A stretch of 64,000 nt of DNA from Alkalicella caledoniensis (GTDB taxonomy: Bacteria; Bacillota; Proteinivoracia; Proteinivoracales; Proteinivoracaceae), in NCBI RefSeq assembly GCF_014467015.1, contig NZ_CP058559.1, positions 2,046,001 to 2,110,000 on the forward strand, in the 5' to 3' direction. Positions 51,631 to 61,218 of this stretch are shown in pieces (positions within the stretch are counted from its first letter, which is position 1; every line of letters begins with the position of its first letter). Under the pieces are notes generated by a model. It had not been told where the DNA came from. It worked only from the letters and a program-made list of their open reading frames with translations, and did not search any database. Position numbers and translations under genes: made by a program.

Positions 51631-52584
51631 ATGGAAAGAGAATTAGCACTTGAATTTGTTAGAGTTACTGAGTCAGCGGCACTGGCTGCAGCTCCCTTTA
51701 TGGGAAGGGGAGACAAAAACGGTGTAGATAAAGCTGCCGTAGAAGCTATGCGCAAGGCTTTCGATAACGTTGATATTGATGGAACAGTTGTTATAGGTGA
51801 AGGTGAAATTGACGAGGCACCTATGCTTTACATCGGTGAAAAGGTTGGAAGTGGTAGTAGCTTAAAAGTAGATATAGCAGTGGACCCCATTGAAGGGACG
51901 ACCATTGTATCAAAAGGGTTGCCAAATGGTATAGCAGTTTTGGCTGCAGCAAGTGGTGGTTCTTTTTTACATGCCCCTGACATGTATATGGATAAACTAG
52001 TTGTTGGACCGGGAGCAAAAGGTGTCATAGATATCACAAAACCCATCGAAGAGAATATCATAAAGGTGGCTGAAAGCCTAGGCAAAAGAGTTCAAGATAT
52101 GACAGTTGCCATACTTGATAAGCCGAGACATAAAGAACGTATTGAAAACATTAGGAAGTTAGGTTGTAGAATTAATATCTTTCCTGATGGTGATGTAGCT
52201 ATGGCCATTGCCACTGCAACTGAGGAACCCACTGTAGATTTGTTGACAGGAATCGGAGGCGCTCCTGAAGGTGTTATAGCAGCTGCAGCATTAAAGTGTC
52301 TAGGTGGAGATATGCAGGCTATACTTAAACCTCGTAATGAAGAGGAAATTCAAAGGGCTAAGGAAATGGGTATATTAGACATAGAAAGAACATATAACAT
52401 AGATGAGCTTGCAAAAGGAGAGGACATTTTCTTCGCCGCCACAGGTATTACAGGTGGTGAACTCCTTAAGGGAGTGAGGGTTAAAAATAATATAGCTAAG
52501 ACCTTCTCCCTAATAATGAGAGCAAAAACCGGAACAGTTAGGTACGTAAACGCCATTCATAATCTAGATAAAAAACCATTATAG
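51631..52584 (+). CDS. glpX: Class II fructose-1,6-bisphosphatase, first copy
   Basis: ATG at 51631, 8 bases after AAGGAG; 317 residues. GlpX motifs: [27 protein letters not shown]-type metal site ([10 protein letters not shown]), [33 protein letters not shown] and [20 protein letters not shown]. It removes the 1-phosphate of fructose-1,6-bisphosphate in gluconeogenesis, Mn dependent. It is closely related to the gene at 53349-54326. It occupies the slot held by fba in Bacillus. Confidence 0.93.
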   Translation: MERELALEFVRVTESAALAAAPFMGRGDKNGVDKAAVEAMRKAFDNVDIDGTVVIGEGEIDEAPMLYIGEKVGSGSSLKVDIAVDPIEGTTIVSKGLPNGIAVLAAASGGSFLHAPDMYMDKLVVGPGAKGVIDITKPIEENIIKVAESLGKRVQDMTVAILDKPRHKERIENIRKLGCRINIFPDGDVAMAIATATEEPTVDLLTGIGGAPEGVIAAAALKCLGGDMQAILKPRNEEEIQRAKEMGILDIERTYNIDELAKGEDIFFAATGITGGELLKGVRVKNNIAKTFSLIMRAKTGTVRYVNAIHNLDKKPL

Positions 52585-52607
52585 TTTTTATAAAGGAGGT
52601 TTTATCT

Positions 52608-53252
52608 GTGAAATTTTTTTTGGATACTGCCAATGTAAACGATATTAAGAGAATTTGCGAGCTTGGTGTTGTTGATGGAGTAACTACTAACCCTTCACTT
52701 ATAGCAAAAGAGGGTACTGATTTTCATGAAAGAATTAAAGAAATTTCTGAAATTGTTTCAGGGCCTATAAGTGCGGAGGTTATTTCCCTAGACCACCAAG
52801 GAATGATCAAGGAAGCTAGGGAACTAGTTCAAATATCAGCAAACATAGTTGTGAAGATTCCCATGACAAGAGAGGGATTAAAGGCAGTAAAGACTCTGGC
52901 AAAAGAAGGAGTTAAAACAAATGTAACCCTGGTTTTCTCTGTCAATCAAGCTCTATTAGCTGCAAAAGCAGGGGCCAGTTACGTTAGCCCCTTTGTCGGA
53001 AGACTAGAGGATATAGGTCATAGTGGCAAGGAATTAATCAGTGAAATTGTCAAAGTTTTTGATACTTACTTGCTAGAAACAGAGATAATAGTAGCAAGTA
53101 TTAGAAACGTGAACCATGTTAAAGAGGCAATGCTTCTAGGAGCACATATTGCCACAATTCCACCAAACATAATTGAACAAATGATCCAACACCCTCTAAC
53201 AGATAAAGGTGTATCAGCTTTTCTTGAAGATTGGGAGAAAAGTAAATTATAA
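52608..53252 (+). CDS. tal: Transaldolase / fructose-6-phosphate aldolase-type
   Basis: 214 residues, GTG start 7 bases after GGAGG. It has the short-form transaldolase pattern: [26 protein letters not shown], the Schiff-base Lys in VVKIPMT (about 84), [34 protein letters not shown] and ASIRNVNHV. It acts in the non-oxidative pentose phosphate pathway, or as fructose-6-phosphate aldolase. It is between two glpX genes and 23 bases from the first. Confidence 0.93.
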   Translation: MKFFLDTANVNDIKRICELGVVDGVTTNPSLIAKEGTDFHERIKEISEIVSGPISAEVISLDHQGMIKEARELVQISANIVVKIPMTREGLKAVKTLAKEGVKTNVTLVFSVNQALLAAKAGASYVSPFVGRLEDIGHSGKELISEIVKVFDTYLLETEIIVASIRNVNHVKEAMLLGAHIATIPPNIIEQMIQHPLTDKGVSAFLEDWEKSKL

Positions 53253-53256
53253 ATAA

Positions 53257-53288
53257 TAAAAAAAGGTGACTGTGATCACCTTTTTTGT
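53257..53288 (+). terminator. Terminator of tal
   Basis: AAAAAAGGTGA / TCACCTTTTTT with loop CTGTGA. Confidence 0.9.
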
Positions 53289-53348
53289 GTTATAATCAGT
53301 ATAACACAATAGATCAATAAGTATGACTAAATAAGGGGGATATCTAAA

Positions 53349-54326
53349 ATGGAACGGGAATTAGCGCTGGAATTTGTTAGAGTTACTGAGGCTGCGGCAC
53401 TGGCATCTGCACGACTTATGGGAAGAGGCTTAAAGGATGAAGCTGACCAAGCTGCTGTACATGCCATGAGGGCAATGTTTGATACAGTGCAAATGGAAGG
53501 TACAGTAGTAATAGGTGAAGGGGAGATGGATGAAGCCCCTATGCTTTATATAGGAGAAAAGCTGGGTAATGGGTGTGGACCTAAGGTAGATGTAGCAGTA
53601 GATCCTGTGGAGGGAACCAGCCTGGTAGCTAAAGGTTCACCCAATGCAATTGCCGTTCTAGCCGTAGCACCTAAGGGTATGTTGTTAAATGCTCCTGATA
53701 TGTATATGGATAAAATAGCCACGGGCCCTAGTGGAAAAGGTAGAGTGCATTTAGATATGACTCCAACAGAGAACTTAAAAGAACTAGCTAAGGCAATGAA
53801 TAAAAGGGTGCAGGACTTAGTAGCAGTTATTTTAGATAGACCTAGGCATAATAAGATTATAGAAGAGGTAAGGGAAGCAGGAGCCAGGGTAAAACTTATT
53901 TCAGACGGTGATGTAGCTGCAGCCATTGCAACAGGCTATGCTCGATCAGGAGTGGATATATTATTTGGTATTGGGGGAGCCCCTGAAGGAGTACTGGCAG
54001 CAGCAGCTTTAAGGTGTCTAGGAGGAGAGATGCAGGGTCGATTATTAGCAGAGACAGAAGAACAGCTCCAAAGAATGAAGAAAATGAACATAAACGAACC
54101 TGACAAAATATTTCTTATTGAAGACTTAGCAGGGACAGATGATGTTATATTCGCAGCTACTGGCATAACAGATGGGGATCTAATAGAGGGAGTAAGATTC
54201 ATGGGGAATATAGCTACAACACAATCCCTTGTTATGCGAGCCAAGACAGGTACCATAAGAACCGTAGGAACTCAACACAGTTTAGATAGAAAACCTGAAA
54301 TCTTTCAAAAATTAGTGGGATACTAA
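53349..54326 (+). CDS. glpX: Class II fructose-1,6-bisphosphatase, second copy
   Basis: 325 residues, ATG after AAGGGGG. All GlpX motifs are kept: [73 protein letters not shown] and [23 protein letters not shown]. It shares the first 20 residues and most blocks with the first copy, but each has separate insertions and charge patterns, so the duplication is old. In Bacillus the glpX at this position precedes rho; here a terminator follows and rho is absent. Confidence 0.93.
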   Translation: MERELALEFVRVTEAAALASARLMGRGLKDEADQAAVHAMRAMFDTVQMEGTVVIGEGEMDEAPMLYIGEKLGNGCGPKVDVAVDPVEGTSLVAKGSPNAIAVLAVAPKGMLLNAPDMYMDKIATGPSGKGRVHLDMTPTENLKELAKAMNKRVQDLVAVILDRPRHNKIIEEVREAGARVKLISDGDVAAAIATGYARSGVDILFGIGGAPEGVLAAAALRCLGGEMQGRLLAETEEQLQRMKKMNINEPDKIFLIEDLAGTDDVIFAATGITDGDLIEGVRFMGNIATTQSLVMRAKTGTIRTVGTQHSLDRKPEIFQKLVGY

Positions 54327-54350
54327 AAGGGCAATGCCCTTTTTTTTTTG
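54325..54350 (+). terminator. Terminator of the second glpX
   Basis: AAAGGGCAATGCCCTTT followed by a long T run; the stop codon lies at the edge of the stem. Confidence 0.9.
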
Positions 54351-54445
54351 GCTCTTTTATATTATTAGTAAATATGCTATACTTTTATTTGTTAAATAAA
54401 GGTAATCAGGGCATAATTATAGTACAAATTGAAGGAGGATTTATC

Positions 54446-55450
54446 ATGGTTTGGGTTTATTTTTTTATAAGTGCTGGGTTGATAATATTTGCAGGAATGA
54501 GCCTTTCCAAAAATGCTGATATCATTGCAGAAAAAACAGGATTAGGTGGAGCTCTGGTAGGAGTACTGTTACTCCCCATAGTAACATCACTACCTGAAAT
54601 AGTTACAAGCGCTCAGGCTGCAATTATTGGGAACCCTGATATAGCCGTTGGCAACGTTTTTGGTAGTAACATGTTTAACATAGTTATAATAGCAGTTGTG
54701 GATTTAGTGCAAGGAAGTGGACCGTTACTACTGAATGTAAAGATGGGGCATATACTTACAGGTGGGATAGGTATTTTGCTATCAGGCCTAGCAGCAATAT
54801 TTATACTTGCAAAAATTAACCTGTCTATCTTTGGAGTTGGCATTGACTCAATAATTTTAGTCTTAGTTTATTTAGTAGGAGTAAGATTATTGTTAAGATA
54901 TAACAAAAGAGAAAGCCTAGAAGAGCAAAAAGAACAAGATGAACAACAAGAAGAAAGTTACACAAACACAACATTGTTTCATGGTGTCAGAGGTTTTGTG
55001 GTATCCGGTATAATTATTGTTTTCGCTGGGAGAACTTTGGCCAATACAGGTAATCAGATAGGTGAATTAACTGGTCTTGGAGGAAGTTTTGTGGGATCTT
55101 TTCTGATAGCTATAACCACATCTTTACCAGAACTTGTAGCCACATTTACTGCTGCAAAGATGGGTGCTTTTGACATGGCCATTGGAAATGTTTTAGGTGC
55201 AAATGTTATGAATATCTTAATCATCTTCATAACTGATATTTTTTACACTGGAAAACCTATCTTAACTGTAATTGCCCCTCAAAATGCAATCGCTGCCATG
55301 GTAGGCATAGGCTTAACGTCCATAGCTATAATAGGTTTAATATACCGCAGTAAAAAAAGCGTTTTTACTTTAGGTTTTGACAGCTGGAGTATAGTTTTGG
55401 GCTATTTGTTAGCAGCTTTTTTACTTTTCACCATGGGTGTAAACTTGTAA
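54446..55450 (+). CDS. Calcium/sodium antiporter, CaCA family
   Basis: ATG at 54446, 6-7 bases after GAAGGAGG; 334 residues. Two homologous halves each have five membrane helices and an alpha-repeat: LLPIVTSLPEIVTSAQAAI...GNVFGSNMFN and ITTSLPELVATFTAAKMG...GNVLGANVMN. The inverted repeat holds the acidic ion-binding residues. A Glu/Gln-rich cytoplasmic loop joins the halves. It exchanges Ca2+ (or another divalent ion) for Na+ or H+ across the membrane. Confidence 0.9.
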   Translation: MVWVYFFISAGLIIFAGMSLSKNADIIAEKTGLGGALVGVLLLPIVTSLPEIVTSAQAAIIGNPDIAVGNVFGSNMFNIVIIAVVDLVQGSGPLLLNVKMGHILTGGIGILLSGLAAIFILAKINLSIFGVGIDSIILVLVYLVGVRLLLRYNKRESLEEQKEQDEQQEESYTNTTLFHGVRGFVVSGIIIVFAGRTLANTGNQIGELTGLGGSFVGSFLIAITTSLPELVATFTAAKMGAFDMAIGNVLGANVMNILIIFITDIFYTGKPILTVIAPQNAIAAMVGIGLTSIAIIGLIYRSKKSVFTLGFDSWSIVLGYLLAAFLLFTMGVNL

Positions 55451-55536
55451 AAAAGTGGATTAAAATGAATAAAAGACCAATACAGGGTTAGAATAACATT
55501 GGGTTTGGTAAAAAATTATAAGAGGTGATATTGAAT

Positions 55537-56520
55537 ATGGATAGGCTCAGCTTTCTGTTCCGAGCCACTATGATAGCAGTAATACTGCTTATTTTCAGCA
55601 CTGGAACAGCTCTGGGGCATCCGGTAGCAAATGTAGCCCTGCCAGATCATTACTTTTATTGGCCTGATACCCAAGTGTTTTTTGAAGAAGAAAGGGAATT
55701 GGGTGAGGTTGGATCCTTAAACCACTTGTCAATAAATGAGGAGGAAGACAGTGAAAATGTAAAAATAATAGAACATATTGTTGTTAAGGGTGAAAGCATT
55801 AGCTCTATTGCTTTGGATTACGGAGTTTCGGAATCCACCATACTAAACAACAATTATATTCGCAACCCTGACTTAATCGTACTAGGACAAGAACTAAAAT
55901 TTCCGTCAGTAGATGGAATGATATACGTAATTAAAACTGGAGATACACTAGGTCAGATAGCAAACGTTTATCAAACAACTGTAGAAGAAATTTTGGATGT
56001 AAACGACGTAATTGCAACACAATTATCCATTGGTACCACTATTATACTGCCTAACGCTAAACCCGTATCAACATCAAGTAAGGCAGCATCTAGAAGTGGA
56101 TCAGTAGTTGCAAGTTTAAGAAACTTACAATGGCCAGTAAATGGTGTTATTACGTCCCAATATGGTTGGAGGAAAAATCCTTTTGACCGAAGTCAAACCC
56201 AGTTCCATAGAGGATTAGATATAGGTGCCTCAAGGGGGACCACCATAAAAGCAGCCACAGCTGGTGAAGTAGTTTTAAGTGGTTGGCAAAGTGGATATGG
56301 ATACACAGTTATTATCAAACATGGAAATGACTACACTCTCTATGCCCATGCCAGTTCTTTAACCGTAAGAAAAGGACAATGGGTATCTCAAGGGCAAGAA
56401 ATTGCAAAGGTTGGTGCAACAGGAAATGCTACCGGGCCGCACCTTCATTTTGAAGTTAGAGTACAGGGAAATAGTTCAAGTAAAACTGTAAATCCTATCA
56501 ACTACTTAGCAAACAAATAA
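55537..56520 (+). CDS. LysM-M23 cell-wall endopeptidase
   Basis: ATG at 55537, 7-8 bases after AGAGGTGA; 327 residues. Signal peptide or anchor (about 5-28), then LysM 1 (HIVVKGESISSIALDYGV, about 83) and LysM 2 (YVIKTGDTLGQIANVYQ, about 130), a Ser-rich linker, and a peptidase M23 domain. The M23 domain has the zinc set HRGLDIG (His-X3-Asp) and HLHFEVR (His-X-His), with the YAH segment between. It binds peptidoglycan and cleaves peptide bridges outside the cell. A hairpin belonging to the adjoining IS end follows and probably terminates it. Confidence 0.92.
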   Translation: MDRLSFLFRATMIAVILLIFSTGTALGHPVANVALPDHYFYWPDTQVFFEEERELGEVGSLNHLSINEEEDSENVKIIEHIVVKGESISSIALDYGVSESTILNNNYIRNPDLIVLGQELKFPSVDGMIYVIKTGDTLGQIANVYQTTVEEILDVNDVIATQLSIGTTIILPNAKPVSTSSKAASRSGSVVASLRNLQWPVNGVITSQYGWRKNPFDRSQTQFHRGLDIGASRGTTIKAATAGEVVLSGWQSGYGYTVIIKHGNDYTLYAHASSLTVRKGQWVSQGQEIAKVGATGNATGPHLHFEVRVQGNSSSKTVNPINYLANK

Positions 56521-56525
56521 AAAAA

Positions 56526-58404
56526 GGGGCTGTTGCACAATGAATGAATAATTCATTGTGCATTCAGCCTCTTTTTTGTATAAAAATAATAAAAAGCGGG
56601 CCCAAAGGGTCCGCTAGTGTTGTATAATTGGTTTATGAGAACAAATACACAACACTCATATTATACCCGATTTAATGGTAGTTATCAATTAGTTTTACCA
56701 TTAAATTTAGAAACTTTAATACCTGAAGATGATTCTGTTCGACTGCTAAGCCAAATATTGGAGGGATTAAACTATCAAGGTTTATACAAGGCATACTCTT
56801 CTAAGGGAAGAAAACCAGCAGTTGAACCAAAACTTCTTTTTAAGGTGTTAACCTACGCTTACATGAATAACATTTATTCAAGTAGAAAAATTGAAACTGC
56901 ATGCAAAAGAGATATAAATTTTATGTGGCTATTAGAGGGAAATAAATGCCCCGATCATAGCACTATTGCAAGGTTCCGAAAGATTTACTTATCTAATGCA
57001 GTTGAAGATTTGTTTTACCAATTCATCTTACATTTAAAAGAAATAGGTGAAGTTAAATTTGAGAATCTCTTTATTGATGGGACAAAAATAGAAGCCAATG
57101 CAAATAAATATACGTTTGTATGGGATAAGGTCGTAAAGAAAAATGAAGCTAAGATGTTTGATAAAGTACAGAACTTCTTGAGAGATTTAAATGAACATTA
57201 TAGTGTCGAATTTATAGTTTCCAAGGAGAGAATGTTAGACGATTTAAACTGCATATTGTCCTTCTTAAAGCAAAGGAAGGAAGAGGGAAAAGTAGAATTT
57301 GTTTATGGAATCGGCAAAAGAAAAAGTAAGCTTCAAAAATTTACTGAGGAAGTGCAGTCATTTTATGAAAGACAAGTGAAGTACGATTCATGCAATGAAA
57401 TATTCCAAGGTAGAAGTAGTTACTCTAAAACAGATACAGGTGCTACTTTTATGAGAATGAAAGATGACCACATGAGAAACTCTCAACTAAAGCCTGGCTA
57501 CAATTTGCAAATAGGTGTAGAGAGTGAGTATATAGTATCCGTAGGAGTATTCCAAAACAGATCAGATATTGGTACATTGATCCCCTTCCTAGGAAAGATG
57601 GAGGAAAGATTAAAATTAAAGTATAAAAACATAATTGCAGACTCTGGGTATGAAAGTGAGGAAAATTACCTTTTCCTCGAAAAGAAGGGATATACATACT
57701 ATATAAAACCCCAGACTTATGATAGATGGAAAAAAAGAAGCTTTAAAAAAGATATAAGCAAGCGCGAAAATATGGTTTATGATTCTAAGCTCGATGAGTA
57801 TACATGTCACAACAACAAGAAATTAAAAGCTACTGGTAAAATCATTAGAACATCAGTAACTGGCTATAAATCTGAAGCCACTGTGTACGAATGTGAGGAT
57901 TGTACAAACTGTCAGTTTAAGCCTAAATGTACAAAAGCACAAGGTAACAAAAAGTTACAGGTATCTAAAAAGTTTATAGAGAAAAGGCAAATATCATATC
58001 AAAATATAGTGTCTAAAAACGGAGTTAAACTCAGGGTTAACAGGTCTATTCAGGCTGAAGGTGCTTTTGGAGTTCTAAAGCAAGATTATGGATTTCAAAG
58101 ATTTTTGACAAGAGGTATCCACAGCGTGAGTGTAGAAACACTTCTATTAGGCTTAGGCTATAACATGAATAAACTTCATGCCAAGCTTAAGAATGGGCGC
58201 TGTGGGCATCACCTTCATGAACTGAAAGTCTCATAGTTTGGAGATTGAAAAGACTAATATTCTATAGTCTTATTTAAGTGCGTCTAAAAACAAACTCTTA
58301 GGAAAATTTCTCTTTGCTGCACTTAAAATTTATTAATATCCTATTTTTTTTAACAAAAAGAGGGTGTCGCTAACTACTTATTCAGTAGTTTTGCGACACC
58401 CTCT
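56526..58404 (+). mobile_element. Second IS1182-type insertion sequence with hairpin-bearing ends
   Basis: The left end, GGGGCTGTTGCACAATGAAT..., and the complement of the right end, GAGGGTGTCGCAAAACTACT..., align as imperfect inverted repeats of about 48 bases. Each contains its own palindrome (TTCATTGTGCA partner at left; AACTACTTATTCAGTAGTT at right). Within lies one intact transposase gene. Boundaries are approximate; I could not define a target duplication. A 9-bp hairpin (AGCGGGCCC / GGGTCCGCT, 56595-56615) precedes the gene. Confidence 0.85.
56635..58236 (+). CDS. IS1182-family transposase, second type
   Basis: The ATG at 56635 (MRTNTQHSYYTRF) is the likely start; a GTG frame extends six codons upstream. 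533 residues. The N-terminal GRKPAVEPKLLFKVLTYAYMNNIYSSRKIE segment matches the IS1182 group. DDE residues are in LFIDGTKIEANA (about 149), IIADSGYESEENY (about 338) and IQAEGAFGVLKQ (about 478). A Cys-rich ECEDCTNCQFKPKC block sits before the Glu. A TATAAT at 56623-56628 puts transcription start almost at the ATG, and no ribosome site is visible, so it may be translated from a leaderless mRNA. It is only distantly similar to the other transposase here. Confidence 0.9.
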   Translation: MRTNTQHSYYTRFNGSYQLVLPLNLETLIPEDDSVRLLSQILEGLNYQGLYKAYSSKGRKPAVEPKLLFKVLTYAYMNNIYSSRKIETACKRDINFMWLLEGNKCPDHSTIARFRKIYLSNAVEDLFYQFILHLKEIGEVKFENLFIDGTKIEANANKYTFVWDKVVKKNEAKMFDKVQNFLRDLNEHYSVEFIVSKERMLDDLNCILSFLKQRKEEGKVEFVYGIGKRKSKLQKFTEEVQSFYERQVKYDSCNEIFQGRSSYSKTDTGATFMRMKDDHMRNSQLKPGYNLQIGVESEYIVSVGVFQNRSDIGTLIPFLGKMEERLKLKYKNIIADSGYESEENYLFLEKKGYTYYIKPQTYDRWKKRSFKKDISKRENMVYDSKLDEYTCHNNKKLKATGKIIRTSVTGYKSEATVYECEDCTNCQFKPKCTKAQGNKKLQVSKKFIEKRQISYQNIVSKNGVKLRVNRSIQAEGAFGVLKQDYGFQRFLTRGIHSVSVETLLLGLGYNMNKLHAKLKNGRCGHHLHELKVS

Positions 58405-58407
58405 TAA
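58364..58407. terminator. Bidirectional terminator, right hairpin of the IS and end of the DUF368 gene
   Basis: AAGAGGGTGTCGC / GCGACACCCTCTT around AACTACTTATTCAGTAGTT. It lies just after the stop of the minus-strand DUF368 gene and at the right end of the IS. Confidence 0.85.
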
Positions 58408-58411
58408 ATAT

Positions 58412-59188
58412 TTAAGAGCCTTGCCTATCTAGTATTTTTTTGTCATCTTTTTTGCTCCAAAACCATACAGATGCAAATCCTATGACAAAGAGTAAAAGAC
58501 TTTCGAAACTTAAAGTGGACGGTAATAAAATCCTAGCAGAACCAATGATTAAGCCAGCAAAAAAATAAGAGAGTTGAGGTTTGAATTTTTGAAACAGTTG
58601 CTCAAGTAACTTTAGAAGTAAAACAATACCTGCTAAGCTACCAAGACCATAAAATAAAAGGTTTACTATTTCTAATTCTTTAATTGAAAATAAAATGGTA
58701 TCGTAAATTCCTAATAAAATCAGCACTGAGCTACCTGGTACACCAGGGATAATCATAGCAGCGCTGGATAAAGCTCCTCCTAGCATCAATAGCATCCAGT
58801 TTGCAGCTTCCACCTCCACAGCAACACCAAGTGGTTCCCCCGCTGTAGAAGCTCCTAGTAATGCTCCCAAAAGTAGAAAAATTAAATATTTCTTATTGAG
58901 CTTAGGTACATTATTGAGAACTGCTCTAGTTGAGGCCAATAAACAACCAAGTAAGAAAAGAACTGTCAAATCCCGATGATTCTCGAAAAAAACAGTGAAG
59001 GTATATCCCCCAATATAAATACCCAATATTAACCCCAAGATCAGTGGGATGTAAGGCTTTAACTTTAGTTTTAGAAGATCTTTAACTAAATCTTCATAGA
59101 GCCCGAATATAAGTAGAACAGTACCACCACTCATTCCTGGGAGAACTAAAATCAAACCTAAAATTGCACCTTGTATAAATAGTTTCAT
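58412..59188 (-). CDS. DUF368 polytopic membrane protein
   Basis: 258 residues, ATG with AGGAGG about 6 bases upstream. Eight or so membrane helices. The family marker at the start, GLILVLPGMSGGTVLLIFGLYE (about 12-33), is followed by an internal repeat of it, AAMIIPGVPGSSVLILLGIYD (about 140-160). This twofold PG-S-G motif is typical of DUF368. Some members have been linked to undecaprenyl phosphate translocation. No membrane-synthesis gene is adjacent, so the role here is inferred from the family only. Confidence 0.85.
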   Translation of the reverse strand: MKLFIQGAILGLILVLPGMSGGTVLLIFGLYEDLVKDLLKLKLKPYIPLILGLILGIYIGGYTFTVFFENHRDLTVLFLLGCLLASTRAVLNNVPKLNKKYLIFLLLGALLGASTAGEPLGVAVEVEAANWMLLMLGGALSSAAMIIPGVPGSSVLILLGIYDTILFSIKELEIVNLLFYGLGSLAGIVLLLKLLEQLFQKFKPQLSYFFAGLIIGSARILLPSTLSFESLLLFVIGFASVWFWSKKDDKKILDRQGS

Positions 59189-59362
59189 ATTTTCCTCCTA
59201 AATATTAGAACCTCGTTAGATTATAGCATATATATTGATAATATTAACATACTTTAAATTGTAAAAAAAATATAAACCAACCAAAAAGCTTCCTTGACTT
59301 AACAATTCGCATTTGATATAATTCATTTATTGCCAAGAATCGTTGAAAGAGGTGAATAAGAA

Positions 59363-59560
59363 GTGAAGCAAGCCATTCATCCAGAATACCAAAAAACCAC
59401 AATAACATGTGCTTGTGGCGAAGTAATTGAAACTCGATCCACAAAAGGGGATGTTAAAGTAGAGATATGCTCTAAATGCCATCCATTCTACACTGGAAAG
59501 CAAAAATTTATTGATGCTGGTGGTCGTGTTGACAAATTCCGCCGTAAATACGGTAGGTAG
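59363..59560 (+). CDS. rpmE: Ribosomal protein bL31, zinc-binding type
   Basis: 65 residues, GTG start 8 bases after GAGGTG. The zinc set is C16, C18, C36 and C39 (TCACG ... [12 protein letters not shown]), so this is the C+ form that needs zinc. It is monocistronic with its own terminator. In Bacillus the gene follows rho, which is not present here. Confidence 0.97.
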   Translation: MKQAIHPEYQKTTITCACGEVIETRSTKGDVKVEICSKCHPFYTGKQKFIDAGGRVDKFRRKYGR

Positions 59561-59568
59561 TTATAATT

Positions 59569-59595
59569 GCAGAGCCTTTACAGGCTCTGCTTTTT
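59569..59595 (+). terminator. Terminator of rpmE
   Basis: GCAGAGCCT-TTAC-AGGCTCTGC and a T run. Confidence 0.93.
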
Positions 59596-59681
59596 AAGTA
59601 CTAAGGGATTTAAAGAATAACACAACTGTATCTATAGTTTATAATTCAACAAAGGGTATTCCAAACGAGGGAGAGGGAACA

Positions 59682-60257
59682 ATGCATATTATAAAAGACA
59701 TGGGATGGATTGAAGTAGTTACTGGAAGTATGTTTTCTGGTAAGAGTGAGGAACTAATTCGTAGAGTGAAAAGAGCTAGATACGGTAAGAAAAAAACAAT
59801 TGTTTTTAAGCCGGAAATTGATGATAGATATTGTCCTAACAGTGTAGTATCTCACAGTGGGGATCAAGTAAATGCTATTAACATAAATAGCGCAACTGAG
59901 ATTTTTAATTATGTAACTGAAGATATAGAGGTTGTTGCAATAGATGAGGTACAGTTTTTTGGTAAGGACGTTATTGACGTTTGTCAAAAATTAGCCAATC
60001 AAGGTAAGAGAGTAATAACTGCGGGGCTAGACACGGATTTTAAAGGTGTACCCTTTGGTCATACACATATCTTGATGTCTGTGGCAGAATATGTTGATAA
60101 GCTTCAGGCTATTTGTGTTGTCTGTGGAAACCCTGCAAGTAAAACACAAAGATTGATAGAGGGAAGGCCTGCTTCGGCATTAGACCCAATTATCTTAGTT
60201 GGTGCTAAAGAGTCCTATGAAGCCCGCTGTCGTAGGTGCCATGTTGTTCCCATGTAA
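59682..60257 (+). CDS. tdk: Thymidine kinase
   Basis: 191 residues, type II enzyme. P-loop GSMFSGKS (15-22), [10 protein letters not shown] with the catalytic Glu (about 87), [12 protein letters not shown], and a zinc site from CVVCGNPA and the C-terminal CRRC. Phosphorylates thymidine in the salvage pathway. The start is the ATG after GGGAGAGGG. It begins a run of closely spaced genes (tdk, DUF1385, prfA, prmC). Confidence 0.96.
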   Translation: MHIIKDMGWIEVVTGSMFSGKSEELIRRVKRARYGKKKTIVFKPEIDDRYCPNSVVSHSGDQVNAININSATEIFNYVTEDIEVVAIDEVQFFGKDVIDVCQKLANQGKRVITAGLDTDFKGVPFGHTHILMSVAEYVDKLQAICVVCGNPASKTQRLIEGRPASALDPIILVGAKESYEARCRRCHVVPM

Positions 60258-60269
60258 AGGGGTGATAAA

Positions 60270-61211
60270 ATGAAAGAGAAACAAAGTTTAGCCATGGGTG
60301 GGCAAGCTGTTTTAGAAGGTGTTATGTTCAGAGGTGGGGAAAAAATCTCCCTTGCCGTACGCAAACCCAATGGAGAGATTCATGTTGAATCACAAACTGT
60401 TAAATCCCTTAATAAACGCCATAAACTACTGGGACTGCCAATAATAAGAGGAGCTATGAATTTAGTTGATGCAATGAAACTAGGTGTTGAGATGTTGACG
60501 CACTCTGCAAACATAAGTGAGGGAGAAGAAGGCGAACAACTAAGTAAAAAAGACATTTTTTTTGCTGTGTTTTTTGCAATTGCAGCTACTATTGGCCTCT
60601 TTTTTGTTGCGCCAACATTATTGGTAGAACTTTTAGAGTGGGTGTTTGGAAAAGAATTTTTATTTAAAAACATTGTTGAGGGTATTATAAGGTTGTCCTT
60701 ATTTCTCTCATATGTAGTAGTAATATCTAAACTTAAAGAAATATATAGAGTTTTTCAGTATCATGGAGCAGAACACATGGTTGTTCACTGCTATGAACAA
60801 CAAGAGGACTTGACTGTGGAAAATGTCAGTAGATATTCTCCACTTCATAAGAGATGCGGAACGTCTTTCCTATTACTTGTTATGGTTATTAGTGTAGGGA
60901 TTTTTTCCATGTTGCCGTGGATGTCTATAATGCCAAGGATTTTTTTAAGGATAGTTATAGTACCATTGATAGCTGGTGTGGCATATGAAGTAACAAGACT
61001 TGCTGGGAAAAGTAAATCGAAGCTAGTTTATGTTTTGATGCTACCGGGGTTGTATCTTCAAAAGCTTACCACGAGAAACCCAGATTTTGACCAAATAGAA
61101 GTAGCTATATCCGCGTTAAAGGGTGTTCTGGATATGGATAGTGAAGAAATTGACATTGAGTCTGACGGGCTATATAATGAGAATGATATTGCCTGTAAAG
61201 TAGAGGTGTAA
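60270..61211 (+). CDS. DUF1385 (YqhQ-like) membrane protein
   Basis: 313 residues, ATG 7 bases after AAGGGG. The N-terminus, [29 protein letters not shown], is the DUF1385 hallmark. It is followed by about four membrane helices and the conserved [15 protein letters not shown] and [18 protein letters not shown] segments with His and Cys that may bind metal. Function unknown. The gene often lies between tdk or rpmE and prfA in Clostridia, as here, and is translated 7 bases before prfA. Confidence 0.9.
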   Translation: MKEKQSLAMGGQAVLEGVMFRGGEKISLAVRKPNGEIHVESQTVKSLNKRHKLLGLPIIRGAMNLVDAMKLGVEMLTHSANISEGEEGEQLSKKDIFFAVFFAIAATIGLFFVAPTLLVELLEWVFGKEFLFKNIVEGIIRLSLFLSYVVVISKLKEIYRVFQYHGAEHMVVHCYEQQEDLTVENVSRYSPLHKRCGTSFLLLVMVISVGIFSMLPWMSIMPRIFLRIVIVPLIAGVAYEVTRLAGKSKSKLVYVLMLPGLYLQKLTTRNPDFDQIEVAISALKGVLDMDSEEIDIESDGLYNENDIACKVEV

Positions 61212-61218
61212 AAAAATA

